Source of the DNA: Rutidosis leptorrhynchoides | Lineage: Eukaryota > Streptophyta > Magnoliopsida > Asterales > Asteraceae | Length of the DNA stretch: 64,000 nucleotides | Direction: 5' to 3' | Assembly (NCBI RefSeq): GCF_046630445.1 | Contig: NC_092335.1 | Coordinates: 633,956,501-634,020,500, forward strand | Shown here: in pieces, positions 1-10,396 of the stretch | How positions within the stretch are numbered: position 1 is the stretch's first letter | Layout: each line of letters opens with the position of its first letter | Notes under the pieces: generated by a model | Database searches by the model: none | What the model was told of the DNA's origin: nothing | What the model saw: the letters and a program-made list of their open reading frames with translations, nothing else | Position numbers and translations under genes: made by a program

Positions 1-900
1 TTCTTCATCATCTTCATCTAGTCACTTTTGTAATTTCTTAAGTTTGGTACAATTTACTCTTGTTTATTGCTTAATCATATTTGGATTTACTTTATTAGCT
101 TCTATTGATCTTGTTCTAGCCATGATTGGCTAGATTTTATTATGTGCATTTGTTTATGAAACTTGTTAGCTAAAGGGTCGTTCATATTGATGATTTATGA
201 TTGTGTTTAGATGAATTTATAGTTGATGATTGTAATTTGTCATTAGAATTAGTCACAAGATCCTTTGTTATGATTGTTTTGAATTTGACTTTGATTATAT
301 GAGTTGTGTAGCATTCAAAGGGATTTGATTAGTGAAGCAATTTGTACTTCAACACTTAGGTGATCTCGACAACGAATTAAGGCTTTCAAGGGATTGGGGT
401 CTTGGTTTGGGTTGGTAATCAATTGGTCCTTAGTCAACATAGTGAGGTTTGGTTTTCTTAAGGGATTTTGATCACCAAAAGGTTTTAGGGGACTTTAACC
501 TAGGCTAAGTACTTGTGATAATTGCATGATTCAACTAAGATCAATTGGTATAAGCTTATGGGAATTTGCAAGTATTAGTTTGAGCACAAAACATCTAGTA
601 GGGATACTAGTCCAAAGTTTGAACACAATTAGACTTTAAGTGAACAAAGAACAACCTGAATGCTTCAAGTGGACTAAACGAGTGCACATGCTTTTTATAT
701 TAATATTTATTTAATCACCTAATTCTTAGTTTAAATTAAATTAGTATTCTTAATACCTAAACTTCAAAAAGCCCCAATCAAACACAACTTAGGATGATTA
801 TGAGTTTACATAGATTCAACTAGTAACTACCGCTCTTTTGGGACGAACTTTAAACGGAACACTTGCTAATTACAACTACCGAGTCATAGTTTCTCGTGAG
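1..900. other. AT-rich non-coding DNA, probably retroelement-derived
   Basis: No coding frame is recognisable here. The stretch around 780-890 (ending near accgagtcatag) has the look of a non-coding LTR-retroelement segment, but I could not find a paired repeat, a primer-binding site or a duplicated target in the window. It runs into the copia remnant at about 985. Confidence 0.3.
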
Positions 901-984
901 TTTGTTTCATAGTCGAGTCAAATTTAATTCAATTATAAATTTAGAAGAGAGTAGAAGCATGTGTTTGAAACGAAACATCATCAA

Positions 985-2087
985 TGCAACAGCTCCTATT
1001 CAGCCTTCTACTTCACCTGAAACTATGGTTTCTAGTTCACCTATTTCATTTGCCACAACAATAAAGATTCATCATGTGTGTTATGTCCTGATCATGCCCA
1101 TGAACATGATATGCCCTCACCTGTCACTGCAGCCTTGCCCATTTCTGTAACATCTATTGTCTCTACACCAGTTCTTACTCAGGGTCACCTTATAGTCCAA
1201 TGCTCAAAAGTGGGTATATTTAAACCGAGACATATCTTGGACTTCAGTTATCGCCTTCTCGTCGTCACCAAACTTTATTATCATATGTCGAACCTCGTGG
1301 TTTCAAATCTGCCGCAAAGGATCCAGGTTGGTTTGCGGCTGTGAATGATGATATATGTGCCTTACATCGCAACTACACTTGGTCTCATGTTCCAAGACCT
1401 AAACATGCTAATGTTGTTGAATCCAAATGGGGTCTTCAGACCAAGGATCACTCTAATATCTCATTCAATCGCTATAAGGCTCGCCTCGTGGCACAAGGGT
1501 TTACTCAAATTCCATGGCTTGGTTATTCTGCTACCTTTAGTCTGGTGGTCAAAGCTTCACTTGTGTGCATTGTGCTCTCGCTTGCCACTCTTCAAAAGTA
1601 GCCATTACGTCAGCCTGACGTGAAAAATGTATTTCTCAATCTCATGTTACGGAATTTGTTTTCATGGAAGAACCACCGGGTTTCATTAATTCACGATTCC
1701 CTACTCATGTATGTCAACTAAAGAAAGCTTTATACGGCCTCAATCAAGCCCCTAATGCTTGGTTTCAACGGCTTAGCTACTTTCTTCTTTAACTTGGTTT
1801 TAGTAACAGTCGCATTAATCCATCCTTCTTCATCGACAAACATGGTACATGTCTCCTTTATTTGCCTTTTCATGTTGATGACTTGATTCATACAGGAAAT
1901 GATTCTACATATATTTGAAAACTTATTACTCGGTTGCACGATGAATTTTACATCACAGACCTCGGTCAACTTAGTTATTTGTTGGGGTTTAAGGTGCTTT
2001 AATTGGATTCTGGTCTATTTCTTAGTCAAAAAAAGTATGCTTGTGACGTTCTCTCTCGAGCCAAACTTCTTGATACTAAGTGCAACA
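985..2087 (+). pseudogene. Ty1-copia element H, pol fragment (linker and reverse transcriptase)
   Basis: Translation in shifting frames gives the serine/threonine-rich linker between integrase and reverse transcriptase (about 985-1200), then the copia RT: ALHRNYTWSHVPRP and NRYKARLVAQGFTQIP near 1360-1520, PPGFINSRFPTHVCQLKKAL near 1675-1735, YGLNQAPNAWFQRL near 1735-1770, the region of the YVDD box read as FHVDDLIHTGN near 1870-1900, and LSYLLGFKVL then LSQKKYACDVLSRAKLLDTK up to about 2085. In a living element this makes cDNA from element RNA in cytoplasmic particles. Several stop codons and frameshifts break it, one of them a probable CAA to TAA change near 1790. The protein stops abruptly at about 2087 and resumes at 6819 with the RNase H part, so the two pieces are one element split by later DNA. 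Family assignment is firm; it is not functional. Confidence 0.88.
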
Positions 2088-3790
2088 CCGTACATTTTTT
2101 CAAAATCATAGCGGAAGTTTTAGAACATATAATATTTAAACATAACGTAATACAATGTCATTAACGACCACAACCAGTGTTACTTTTACCCAAAAACATG
2201 CAATAATAATTACCAACATCAGAGTTTTGCCGTAGTGTCAAACATAACCAAAGCAACTAGAATCATAACGCAAAGTGAATGAAATATCCAGACGAATATC
2301 ACTATACAATCGCAAGCCCATCTTCTACCAAAAACAGATAACATACATACAGTATAACAAGAGGACCGACTTTCTGGTCGGGCCTGCAATCACTAGCTGA
2401 TTGGTCTAGAGTTTACCGATAGTGTTTGCTACCGACTCTCTACTGTAGTCTTCCTGACGCAACTCATGCGTCATTTAAACTATACTGCTTAGATAGTAGT
2501 GATTAGACCTAACCTACCTTGTCAAAGGTTGACCCTTTTCACTTGCCTTGTCGAAGGTGACCACTTCTGCACATAAAATCACTTATCCACATTTAAGAGC
2601 ATATAATAGTATTGTAATCATGCAATCATGGAATCAGTAACACCACCTGTTACTCTATATTATCCATAAGGATAGTCCCACGCACCTGACAACAACAAGT
2701 ACTCAGAGTTCTAATATTATCGAGCCTTTGCTTTTTCCTTTATTAGCTGAGAATATCATATTCCAAGTTAGTATACCTTTCAAAATCATACTTAATAACG
2801 TTATAACAGCCAAACAACTTAATATTCCAACACGACACTTGGGTCAAAATTGCAACTGACCCATTCACTTCCGCAACACATACGCGCGTGAGTCACTCAT
2901 GTGCGCGCATGAATCAGTTATGCACGTGTGTGACTAGACACACGTACATGAGATCCAGTCGAACACAATCACATGCAAGGTTTACATACGCACGTTTGTG
3001 ACTAGACTCGCGCTTGATGTTTGGTTACACACTTGTATGGCTAGGTACATAAGTGTCTGGTGAAGAGACATACACACGAGTGTAAGGTTCATACGCGCGG
3101 ATGTAAGGGACGTACGTGTGGGTGTAAGATACATACACGTTCTGAATACTCACGCTTCTGATAGGGTACATACACGTTGGTTCAAGGTACATACGTGCGG
3201 GGTGTAAGGTACATACGTGCGGGGTGTAAGGTACATAGACGCATGTGTAAGGGACATACACGTCTGAGCTGAGGAACAACAGAAACAGCTGCTGTTACGG
3301 GTTGTAAACATCAATTTTGACATTTTGAACCATTTTTCTCAATCTAACCATGAAAACACTTCACAAAACATCTTTATATACTATATAATCATCAAATAAC
3401 CAAAACAAACACTTCAATTGAAAGATTTGGGTCAAAACCCGTTTTGTAACAACCTTTTACAAAACTAAAGATTAAACACATATTAAGCTATGAAATCGTT
3501 AACAAATTACCTTGTTTTGATACTGAAATCAAGGACATAAGATTTCACAGTTTAATTGAACCCAAGAAACAACAATCAAAGTTAGGGTTTTGATGGTTTA
3601 AGGGTTCGTATGTGCTAGGTTACTAAATAGGAAAGAATAAGAATACATAGAGTATATATTCATAATTTTACTTCCATTGATGGAGACCGAGCCACTCATC
3701 ACACGATCATTTTACTCGTCATCTGAAACACAATACGCCTCGTTAAACAGCCATAACGAGGTCATAACGAGGCCCAAATTAAATTTTACC
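2088..3790. other. Unassigned insert J, LTR-like non-coding DNA
   Basis: This stretch separates the H pol fragment from the gag remnant of element I. It has no convincing coding frame. The opening (about 2100-2130, with agcggaagtttt) resembles a motif that also occurs in the gypsy LTRs further right in this window (for example near 30777 and 45330), so an LTR fragment is plausible. It holds the minisatellite at 3040-3270. I could not define ends or a duplicated target. Confidence 0.35.
3040..3270. repeat. 22-bp minisatellite, imperfect tandem copies
   Basis: About ten copies of a unit built around catacgtgcggggtgtaa follow each other. Two adjacent copies (3186-3207 and 3208-3229) are identical; the outer ones drift in sequence and length (16-25 bp). 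The array is CG-rich compared with its surroundings. A minus-strand open frame across it (3025-3279) reads as repeated tyrosine-valine-proline runs and is best explained by the repeat, not by a gene. Confidence 0.8.
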
Positions 3791-3798
3791 GTTTTATA

Positions 3799-4453
3799 CT
3801 AATCTAGCAATTCATCATAATTAGCTGGATAGAATACATATACCTCATTTCTTTGAACGCTTGAGTTCTCACCTTGTTCTTCTTGGAAGTAAGATTCAGC
3901 TTCATCTTCACTATGATCATCTTGACTTGAAGAGTATCTTGAATCCATAAAACAAAAGTCTCCATCTTCATCTCCATCTTGAGTATCTATCCAAATTCCT
4001 TCAAGACATTCAGGTCTTGTTAAGTCTTTCTTGAACACATTCTTCTTCAAGCTACTAGAAGTCTCTTCTTCTTGAGAGCATAGGTGTCCCAACATTCCTT
4101 TGCACTTTCACAAGAAAGTATTTTCATTCTTTCTTCACTTGGAAGAACTCTATGAAATAGTGATATAGCATTAAATTGCCTTAGTACTTTGGTCATTACT
4201 TCACCATTTTGAAATGTTGAGAACACCACATTTGAGATTCTTGAGGAACAAGACTTCCTTCCTTGATGATCCTCCATATGTCATAATCATTTGATTTGAC
4301 ATAGATTTCGAATCTTAAGTTATACACATAGACATCTTCTTTATCAAAGATTGGTGCTTCTCTAGCCAATCCTTTTAGGTATACCATTGTTTGAGTTGAT
4401 CCCAAGAACATGTAACTCGGGTTTTTGCACAAAATAATTTTTGACACAATCAA
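3799..4453 (-). pseudogene. Ty1-copia element I, gag fragment (UBN2-type)
   Basis: Three overlapping minus-strand frames together give a copia gag of the UBN2 type. Reading leftwards from 4453 they show LAREAPIFDKEDVYVYNLRF then EIYVKSNDYDIWRIIKEGS, followed by a frame with CESAKECWDT and an acidic stretch (DTQDGDEDGDF) with the stop near 3799. Gag would form the cytoplasmic particle that packages element RNA. At least two frameshifts break it and no pol follows to the left, where unassigned DNA begins at about 3790. The position just inside the LTR and primer-binding site at 4485-6818 fits gag as the first gene of a minus-strand element. Confidence 0.72.
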
Positions 4454-4484
4454 AAATGTTTCTAGAGCAAAGGTTCAAACAACC

Positions 4485-4496
4485 GCTCTGATACCA
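4485..4496 (-). other. Primer-binding site of element I (initiator tRNA-Met type)
   Basis: The plus strand reads gctctgatacca, the reverse complement of tggtatcagagc, the primer-binding site used by most plant copia elements. It lies two bases from the LTR edge at 4499, which fixes the element on the minus strand. Confidence 0.88.
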
Positions 4497-4498
4497 AG

Positions 4499-6818
4499 TG
4501 TAAGTAACTAGGGGGTGAATAGTTACATAATACGTTTTCTAAAACTTTTTTGATGATTATCAAGATTTAATCAACCTTGATCAACTTAATCGACTCAAAC
4601 TCAATGTGTGTAGTGTTTATGTTTGAAATAATGCGAAAATTAAAGTAAAGAACATAAAACAATGATCTATAGTGGTTCAGGTGGATGTTAACTAATCCAC
4701 CTTAATCCACTCCCCGATATACTAATCGGGAGTTTGCTTCACTAACTCCAAACCCGGTGAAGATTCGTTTTACAAATCTTGTACTCTTAGTAGACAATAA
4801 ACCTAATCTTTCTATCCCTTCTAAAGATTACCTCTAGCTTGGATCAACTTGTATTCACCTTGGAAAAGTATTAATTCCTAATAGAATTAATCAACTTCCT
4901 AGTCCCCTTTAAGAAAGATGATAACTAAGCTAGCTTATGCTTCTAGTTACAAAGTACAAGACTCACCCTTTTAGTGATGAAAATTCTAAGACAATTCAAA
5001 GGATAATACAACACTATGTAAACTCACAAAGATAGTAATTTGATATTAAGTTTACAACACTTATAGTAATTTGATAGTAAGTTTACAACACTTCTAAAAT
5101 CTATGAGATCATAGAACTTCTCTTCCTAATCACAAATATATAAGAGTTAAGATCTTATGATTCTCTGATGAGTTAGAGTTGAAGCATGCAAGAGGGTCTA
5201 ATCTTCAAAGCTTTCCAAGTCGTTCTATTTATAGAGAGAGACAAAAAAACTAGCTGTTGTTGCGGCTCAGACCACGGTCGACCGTGGGTCAATCGCACTT
5301 CGCCAGGTCTTTTTCACCTAGCCGTTGTATTACCATTCGAATCCATTCAAACCTGATTCTTTTGGCCTCTTTACTTCATTTAATACCTGCAAAAGATACC
5401 CAACATCCTATACAAATACTATATGTATTAAGTGCATGATTCTCCTTGGATGTGTTCTTTTGATAGTGACTTGTCATGACCAAAGAGGGAAGTTTAAAAT
5501 TCTTAGATACAAGTCTTGATAACCAATTGAAGTAATCTCAGATTTTTCATAATCTTTTGTTTGTTTTTAACACACTTGCTTAAGTTCTATTGGTTGGTCA
5601 ACATGTCATTGATGACACTAACCCAATTAATCACTAAGCATGCTATTATTTGTCTTTAAGCTTACACATGGAATAATTAGATATATTCATGATGTCTTAC
5701 TTAGTGAAACAAATAAGTTCAATTAATCATGTTGTAAGACATTATGTTAATCAAGATTAAGACATTCTTAGACATGTTGCTAAACTTAAACATGCTCCTT
5801 TTAATATTTCAATATGTGTGTAAATAATTCTTTAAGCACTTAAGTCCATTTAATTATGACACTTCAATTGTTGTCAACCAAGTTACACTTAATGCATTTA
5901 GATAGGCTAAGCATACATTTGCAATTTCCTAACTTATAGCAAGACAAAGTTCATTCATACATATTAAGTGAGTAAAAGCAAGTTGGCAAATAGCACATAG
6001 TCAAGTAATACTCATGTAGTAATAGCAAGTAGTCAAGTAATACTTATGTAATGACTAGAAAGAGATCACTTAGTAATTAATCTATGATTAAACACATAGT
6101 GATAACAATATACTAAGGCTATGCAAGTTTACTTGCAATGTGACACTTTGCAAGATTAATGTATAAGTATACATTAATGTTCAACACATGTACAAGGAAG
6201 GATCAACTCTTGGTTGGGACTTGATGACCATCCTAAGTATGTCTAGATACATTTTAGGAGCACAAGTTATTTTGCAACACTTATGTGTTATCCTTAATCA
6301 AGGCTAAAATGTCATTAAGGTGTCATTAGGTGTGATTAACAAAGATTATCTTTCTAGTGACCAAAACTCTTTTGAATATGAAGAGGGCAACTATTCTAAG
6401 CATGTTGAAACAGGTTTCGTGATATATTGATGCCCTGAAGGGGTCAAACTTTATTTGATCAAGAGATTTGGACAGAACAAACTGTAGTCGACCCACGGTT
6501 AGCCGTGGAGTTGATCGTGTACCCGGTTTCTCATAAACCAAAGTCCAGGACTCCCACGGTCTGACCTGCAATCGACCGTGGACTCAAGCCGTGTGGCATC
6601 TGAGTTTTGTTTTCTATTTGTTTTCCCTAATGTTTTTACTCTTAACACATTTGGTTTGGTCTTTTGCTAGAGTAAATGTGGATTAGTAAACCTGTATATT
6701 TATGTCAAGATGTCTACCATTACTTTTGGTTATGTGCACGTGTCGTCATCAAAACACTTATTATCGTTGGTTAACATTAATATTATCATTAAGCATAAAC
6801 TAACATTCTCCCCCAACA
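4499..6818 (-). mobile_element. 5' LTR of copia element I
   Basis: On the minus strand this 2.3-kb segment opens with tgttgggggagaatgttag (right end, 6818) and closes with ctagttactta followed by CA (left end, 4499), the TG...CA pattern of an LTR, with the primer-binding site directly beyond. A TATA-like ctctataaatag lies on the minus strand near 5225-5236. The right end abuts the resumed H coding sequence (ccgacaagtgatcattttca), so I inserted into H. The other LTR is not in the window, so the target duplication cannot be tested. Short inverted motifs recur inside it, including the perfect palindrome ccacggtcgaccgtgg at 5272-5287 and looser copies near 6487 and 6556. Confidence 0.82.
5225..5236 (-). 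promoter_or_regulatory. TATA-like box of element I LTR
   Basis: The minus strand reads ctctataaatag, followed downstream by non-coding LTR DNA up to the primer-binding site. This is the usual place for the RNA start of an LTR element. Motif only; no expression evidence. Confidence 0.45.
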
Positions 6819-7345
6819 CTCCGACAAGTGATCATTTTCAGGTTGTCAATTGTATCTTACGATATCCGAAAGGAAATATCAACTATGTTCTTCGGTTTCA
6901 CATGCCACGAACCCAACTTTGCTTGGTTATTAAGATGCGGATTGGGCTCGTTATTGAGACGCGACACTCTACTTATGGTTATTCTATTTTTCTTGATGGT
7001 AACCACGTCTATCGGAGTGCAAAAAAAAAAAAACAATCAAGTGTACTGTTGCTCGTTTTAGTTGTAAATACTGCTGCTGAGATCATATGGATTACTCGTC
7101 TTCTACATGAGCTTCATGTGCTCCCTCCGGATCGACCCACGATACTTTGTGACAATAAGAGTGTTTTTTTAAGTCGAAATTAGGTTTCTCGAAAACACGC
7201 GAAGCATATTGACATTGACTACCACTTTATTCACGAGCTTGTCTCTTCTGGCAAATTGTACACCAAATTTGTTCCAACGACACATCAAGTTGCTGACATG
7301 ATTTTCACAAAGAGTCTTCTTTGACCATTGTTCGAATCTTTTCGT
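6819..7345 (+). pseudogene. Ty1-copia element H, pol fragment (RNase H end)
   Basis: This is the continuation of the H polyprotein interrupted at 2087. It begins with PTSDHFQVVNCILRYPKG and goes through STYGYSIFLDGNHVYRSAKK, AEIIWITRLLHELHVLPPDR, PTILCDNKSVFLS and KHAKHIDIDYHFIHELVSSG, ending with VPTTHQVADMIFTKSLL. These are the conserved blocks of copia RNase H and the polyprotein C-terminus. Frameshifts and stop codons (after SRN near 7181, after KSLL near 7322) make it inactive; an A-run at 7020-7032 sits inside the codons. Roughly 80-100 residues of the RT/RNase H linker expected between the two H parts are missing, so some sequence was lost at the junction besides the insertion. Confidence 0.85.
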
Positions 7346-7369
7346 ACCAAGCTACGATTCGGTACTTGA

Positions 7370-7515
7370 AGAGCAAGTTACTTGATATATTTCAAAAGCA
7401 TATATATTTCTAAATATTGTATAAATATACATATTTATGTAGATTTATCTTTCTCTCTAAGTTATGGTTATGTATTGCATGTATTATAAATATCAATAAT
7501 ATAATAATAATAATC
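7370..7515 (+). mobile_element. Probable 3' LTR remnant of element H
   Basis: Directly after the polyprotein end comes a short AT-rich segment (tatatttctaaatattgt, then ctctctaagttatggttatg) of the kind that forms the small LTRs of plant copia elements, ending in an ATA-rich run near 7510. The paired 5' LTR is outside the window, so the ends are estimates. Confidence 0.45.
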
Positions 7516-7848
7516 CCACAGTACGTAGATAATTATTTTCTAATATGACTTCTACAAACCAATAAAAATGTATGATCGGAGGAGATAAATGGGTGGCGAT
7601 GGCGTGAGAGATTACGGGTATGAACTGAGTGGGAAACAAGAAAAGCTTTATTGCAATGGTTGATTTAATTATATAAAAAAAAGGTGAACGTGGAGGCCGG
7701 AGAGAAACATAAAAAAGTAAAAAAAAAAATGCATGCAAGGACGTCATGGCCAACCTATCACGCGCCAAGCCGGTGGTCAATGCCATCGTTTTGACTATCA
7801 ACTAAACATCAATTTACCCATGTTAAACAACAACAATTTATAATTATA
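7516..7848. other. Intergenic DNA, no gene seen
   Basis: A minus-strand open frame covers 7493-7801 but shows no recognisable domain, is A/T-run rich and overlaps the copia LTR end, so I do not call it. The segment 7590-7800 is less AT-rich than its neighbours and could be old gene-flanking sequence. Confidence 0.3.
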
Positions 7849-8213
7849 CTAGTGAAATGACCCGTGAAAACACGGGTTTGTTTAAACGAAACAGTTTATT
7901 AATATGTTTTAGGTATTAAGTGAATGTAAATGTTAAAGTCATTTAGTTTATTCGCTCAAAGTTGAATATTTATATTTATATTTAAATTTTTAATAATAAT
8001 AATAATAATTAATAATAATAAATGTCTTTTAAAATTTTTTAGAAAAATTAAATTACAATTTATGAGAGATTAATATTTCCTTTTATAAAAGATTTTGTAT
8101 TATTTTTTTAATTAAGTTAATATATAATTATGACATCATTATGAAAAGTAAAAGATAATTTAAGTTAATGATGATGTCATCATTTTAGAGGTTTATTAGA
8201 CTATATAGATAGA
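7849..8213 (-). mobile_element. Non-autonomous Helitron
   Basis: On the minus strand the element starts with TC (8213-8212, preceded by A; a second possible start is 8209) and ends with CTAG at 7852-7849 followed by T, the CTRR terminus and A/T target typical of Helitrons. Seven bases before the CTAG lies a hairpin, acccgtg/cacgggt with a four-base loop (7860-7877). There are no terminal inverted repeats and no target duplication, as expected. At about 365 bp it carries no Rep/helicase and would depend on an autonomous partner. Confidence 0.72.
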
Positions 8214-8693
8214 TTGTATGCATATGTGTATATTATCGTTTAAGTGTTGGCCTCCTCGTATTATCTAAAAAAAAAAAAAAAAAAAAAAAAACCTCTAATT
8301 AATTAAAAGATCTCAAATGGTAAAAAAACTCGAATTTAAAGAAAAAAATCATAAATATTTGTGAGATAATCCAATTAGATTCTATAAATCCATTTTCTAA
8401 TACATGGACAAAGAAAGCATCATCTACATTAATTTATTTTTGCGGTGGTTCTTATATATTAAAACGAGTCAATGTTATAGGTTTTCTTAAGATATCAAGA
8501 GATAATATTTCACATGGTTTGAAGTGGTTGCTTAAATGTAAACAAATTTCATGTATAAAAGAGACAAATATCAAACTTTTTCAAACCCAAGCAAACCCCA
8601 TTTTTCCTCCCAATGTTACTTCCAGGTTTTCAAACTTAAATTTTTATATGAAACTTATTGTGAAGCATTATATTTTAAGTATACAGTAAAACC
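8214..8693. other. Intergenic AT-rich DNA with a poly(A) run
   Basis: A run of 25 A lies at 8267-8291. It could be the tail of a small retroposon, but I found no body or flanking duplication. Nothing else is recognisable. Confidence 0.35.
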
Positions 8694-9257
8694 TCTATAA
8701 ATTAATAATGTTGAGACCTGAATATTTTATTAATTTACGAAATAGTATTATATTGATAAATTAATTTAAGCAACTCTCAAAATAATATTAATTTAAATTA
8801 TTGACTTATATTTGTGAGCAACTCTCAAAATAATGCATCGACATTCGAAATTACCATATCCGTTCACTTTACCTATTTGAATAAAATATAAACACGGACC
8901 TTCAAAATTCTCATGTGTGTACATTATTAATAAACTTGTCAAGTTCAATAGATGTATCTAGATTGATCATTATAAAATGTGTAATGATAAATTTTAGAAT
9001 TACATCTAGATCGATCACTATAGATTAAGTTTCTACTAAAAAAAAAAAAAATCCTAAAATTGTGAATATTTTAGTAATTATTAATTTATAGTTTCGCTGG
9101 GACCAATATATTTAAATTGGAATTTCAAAAAAATTATTATCTTATTATTTATCGATTGGGGTTAAATTTTGTACTGGTCACAAGTTAGGACCAGAAAAAT
9201 TAATAATTTTATCGAGGTTATTAATTTATCGAGTATTAAATTATATAGGTTTTGCTG
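8694..9257. mobile_element. Tc1/mariner MITE, pogo/Emigrant-like
   Basis: The left end cagtaaaacctctataaatt and the right end (reverse complement cagcaaaacctatataattt) are matching inverted repeats, continued inward by imperfect inverted similarity. TA dinucleotides flank both ends (8692-8693 and 9258-9259), the target of this superfamily. The 564-bp element has no transposase frame. The terminus matches what I recall of plant pogo-like (Emigrant/Lemi) elements. Confidence 0.78.
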
Positions 9258-9419
9258 TATATATTATGTTTGGTTTAGTTAATTGGATACTTAAACGAGA
9301 TGCCTTTAGCTTTCATACTTAATTCCGATATTGACTTTCATTTCTTTTAGTAAATATATTTAAATATTTTTTAACATCCAATATATAATATATATATATA
9401 TATATCTTTCAAGTCAAAA

Positions 9420-9800
9420 GTTCAAACGAGAACCACAAAAAGGACGAGAACTGCGAGAACTTTTAATTTACAAAGCTTTTCACATGTGAGTAGATTGAAT
9501 CACCCATAAATGTTGATGGGGAGTAAAAATGAACATAAAATAGTTTGAAAAAACTTATATTTTACGTATATAATCAACTATATAGTTTCCATGTTCACAT
9601 GTGCATATTTGTTTATGATACATGTGAACATTTTATATAATTAACAGTTTAACAAGTAATTTGTGGTAATGAACATATGTTTATTAATAATATGAGCATT
9701 TGTCAACATGTATATGTAATTTATTTTATTTAAATACATAAAAACTATAAAATTAAGAAGTTCTGACAGTTTTCACACTTTTTAAGATTTTTGTTTGAAC
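9420..9800. mobile_element. Non-autonomous TIR element of unresolved family
   Basis: Left end gttcaaacgagaaccacaaa and right end (reverse complement gttcaaacaaaaatcttaaa) begin inverted repeats of about 45 bp that share gttcaaac, aaaaag and agaactt blocks. Length is about 380 bp and there is no coding frame. I could not see a convincing target duplication, so the superfamily (Mutator-like or other) stays open. Confidence 0.55.
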
Positions 9801-9888
9801 TGCCCGTAACTTTCAAATTGTATCCAAGTAACATAGCTTAACAAAATAAGATAAACTGATCACAAATATAGGGCCCATAAATATATTA

Positions 9889-10268
9889 TACCATTTTCAA
9901 TGGGGTTTCACTTTTTTTAGTCGGATGAGGTGGCACCAACTGACACCAACTGACCCTTCTAATTGAGCGTCAATTTTGACATTTTAGGGGCGTTAGTCAC
10001 GGAAGTGACTAAAAAGAGAAGGTCAAATTTTTTTTTTGGCCAATCATATTTTAGTAAATTATTTTATATATTATTAATTTATTTATTTTATCCCCAACTT
10101 TCAATCAGATTTTAACACATCGCCCTATCCAATATTTAATACAAAAAACTGATACACACGGTTATAAAATGTCAGACACTGACATTGCCAAATCACAGTT
10201 AGATTGCACTTTTTAGGCAAAAAGTGTCAAAGCTGCCTGTGACGTCACAGTCACGGTTGGAAATGGTC
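9889..10268. mobile_element. PIF/Harbinger-type MITE
   Basis: A 380-bp element flanked by TTA on both sides (9886-9888 and 10269-10271). The ends taccattttcaatgggg and (reverse complement of the right end) gaccatttccaaccgtg are imperfect inverted repeats. The unfilled copy of the site lies at about 12438 in the other half of the tandem duplication (aaatatatcacaatacc), which supports these borders. No transposase frame. Confidence 0.78.
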
Positions 10269-10396
10269 TTACAATACCCGTGTTTTGAAATTATATTATT
10301 AAACACTTAAATCTCTTAGACTAAATGATACACATATATAATTAACTAAAGTAATTAGCTTAAATCCAAGTAACATAGCTTAACAAAATAAGATAA

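Noticed and set aside
3025-3279. Minus-strand frame of repeated Tyr-Val-Pro units, and the possibility of a CRISPR-like array
   Set aside because: It is a tandem minisatellite without unique spacers in a plant nuclear setting.
7493-7801. 102-codon minus-strand frame as a gene
   Set aside because: Contains a poly-Phe/Leu stretch from A/T runs, overlaps the copia LTR and shows no domain.
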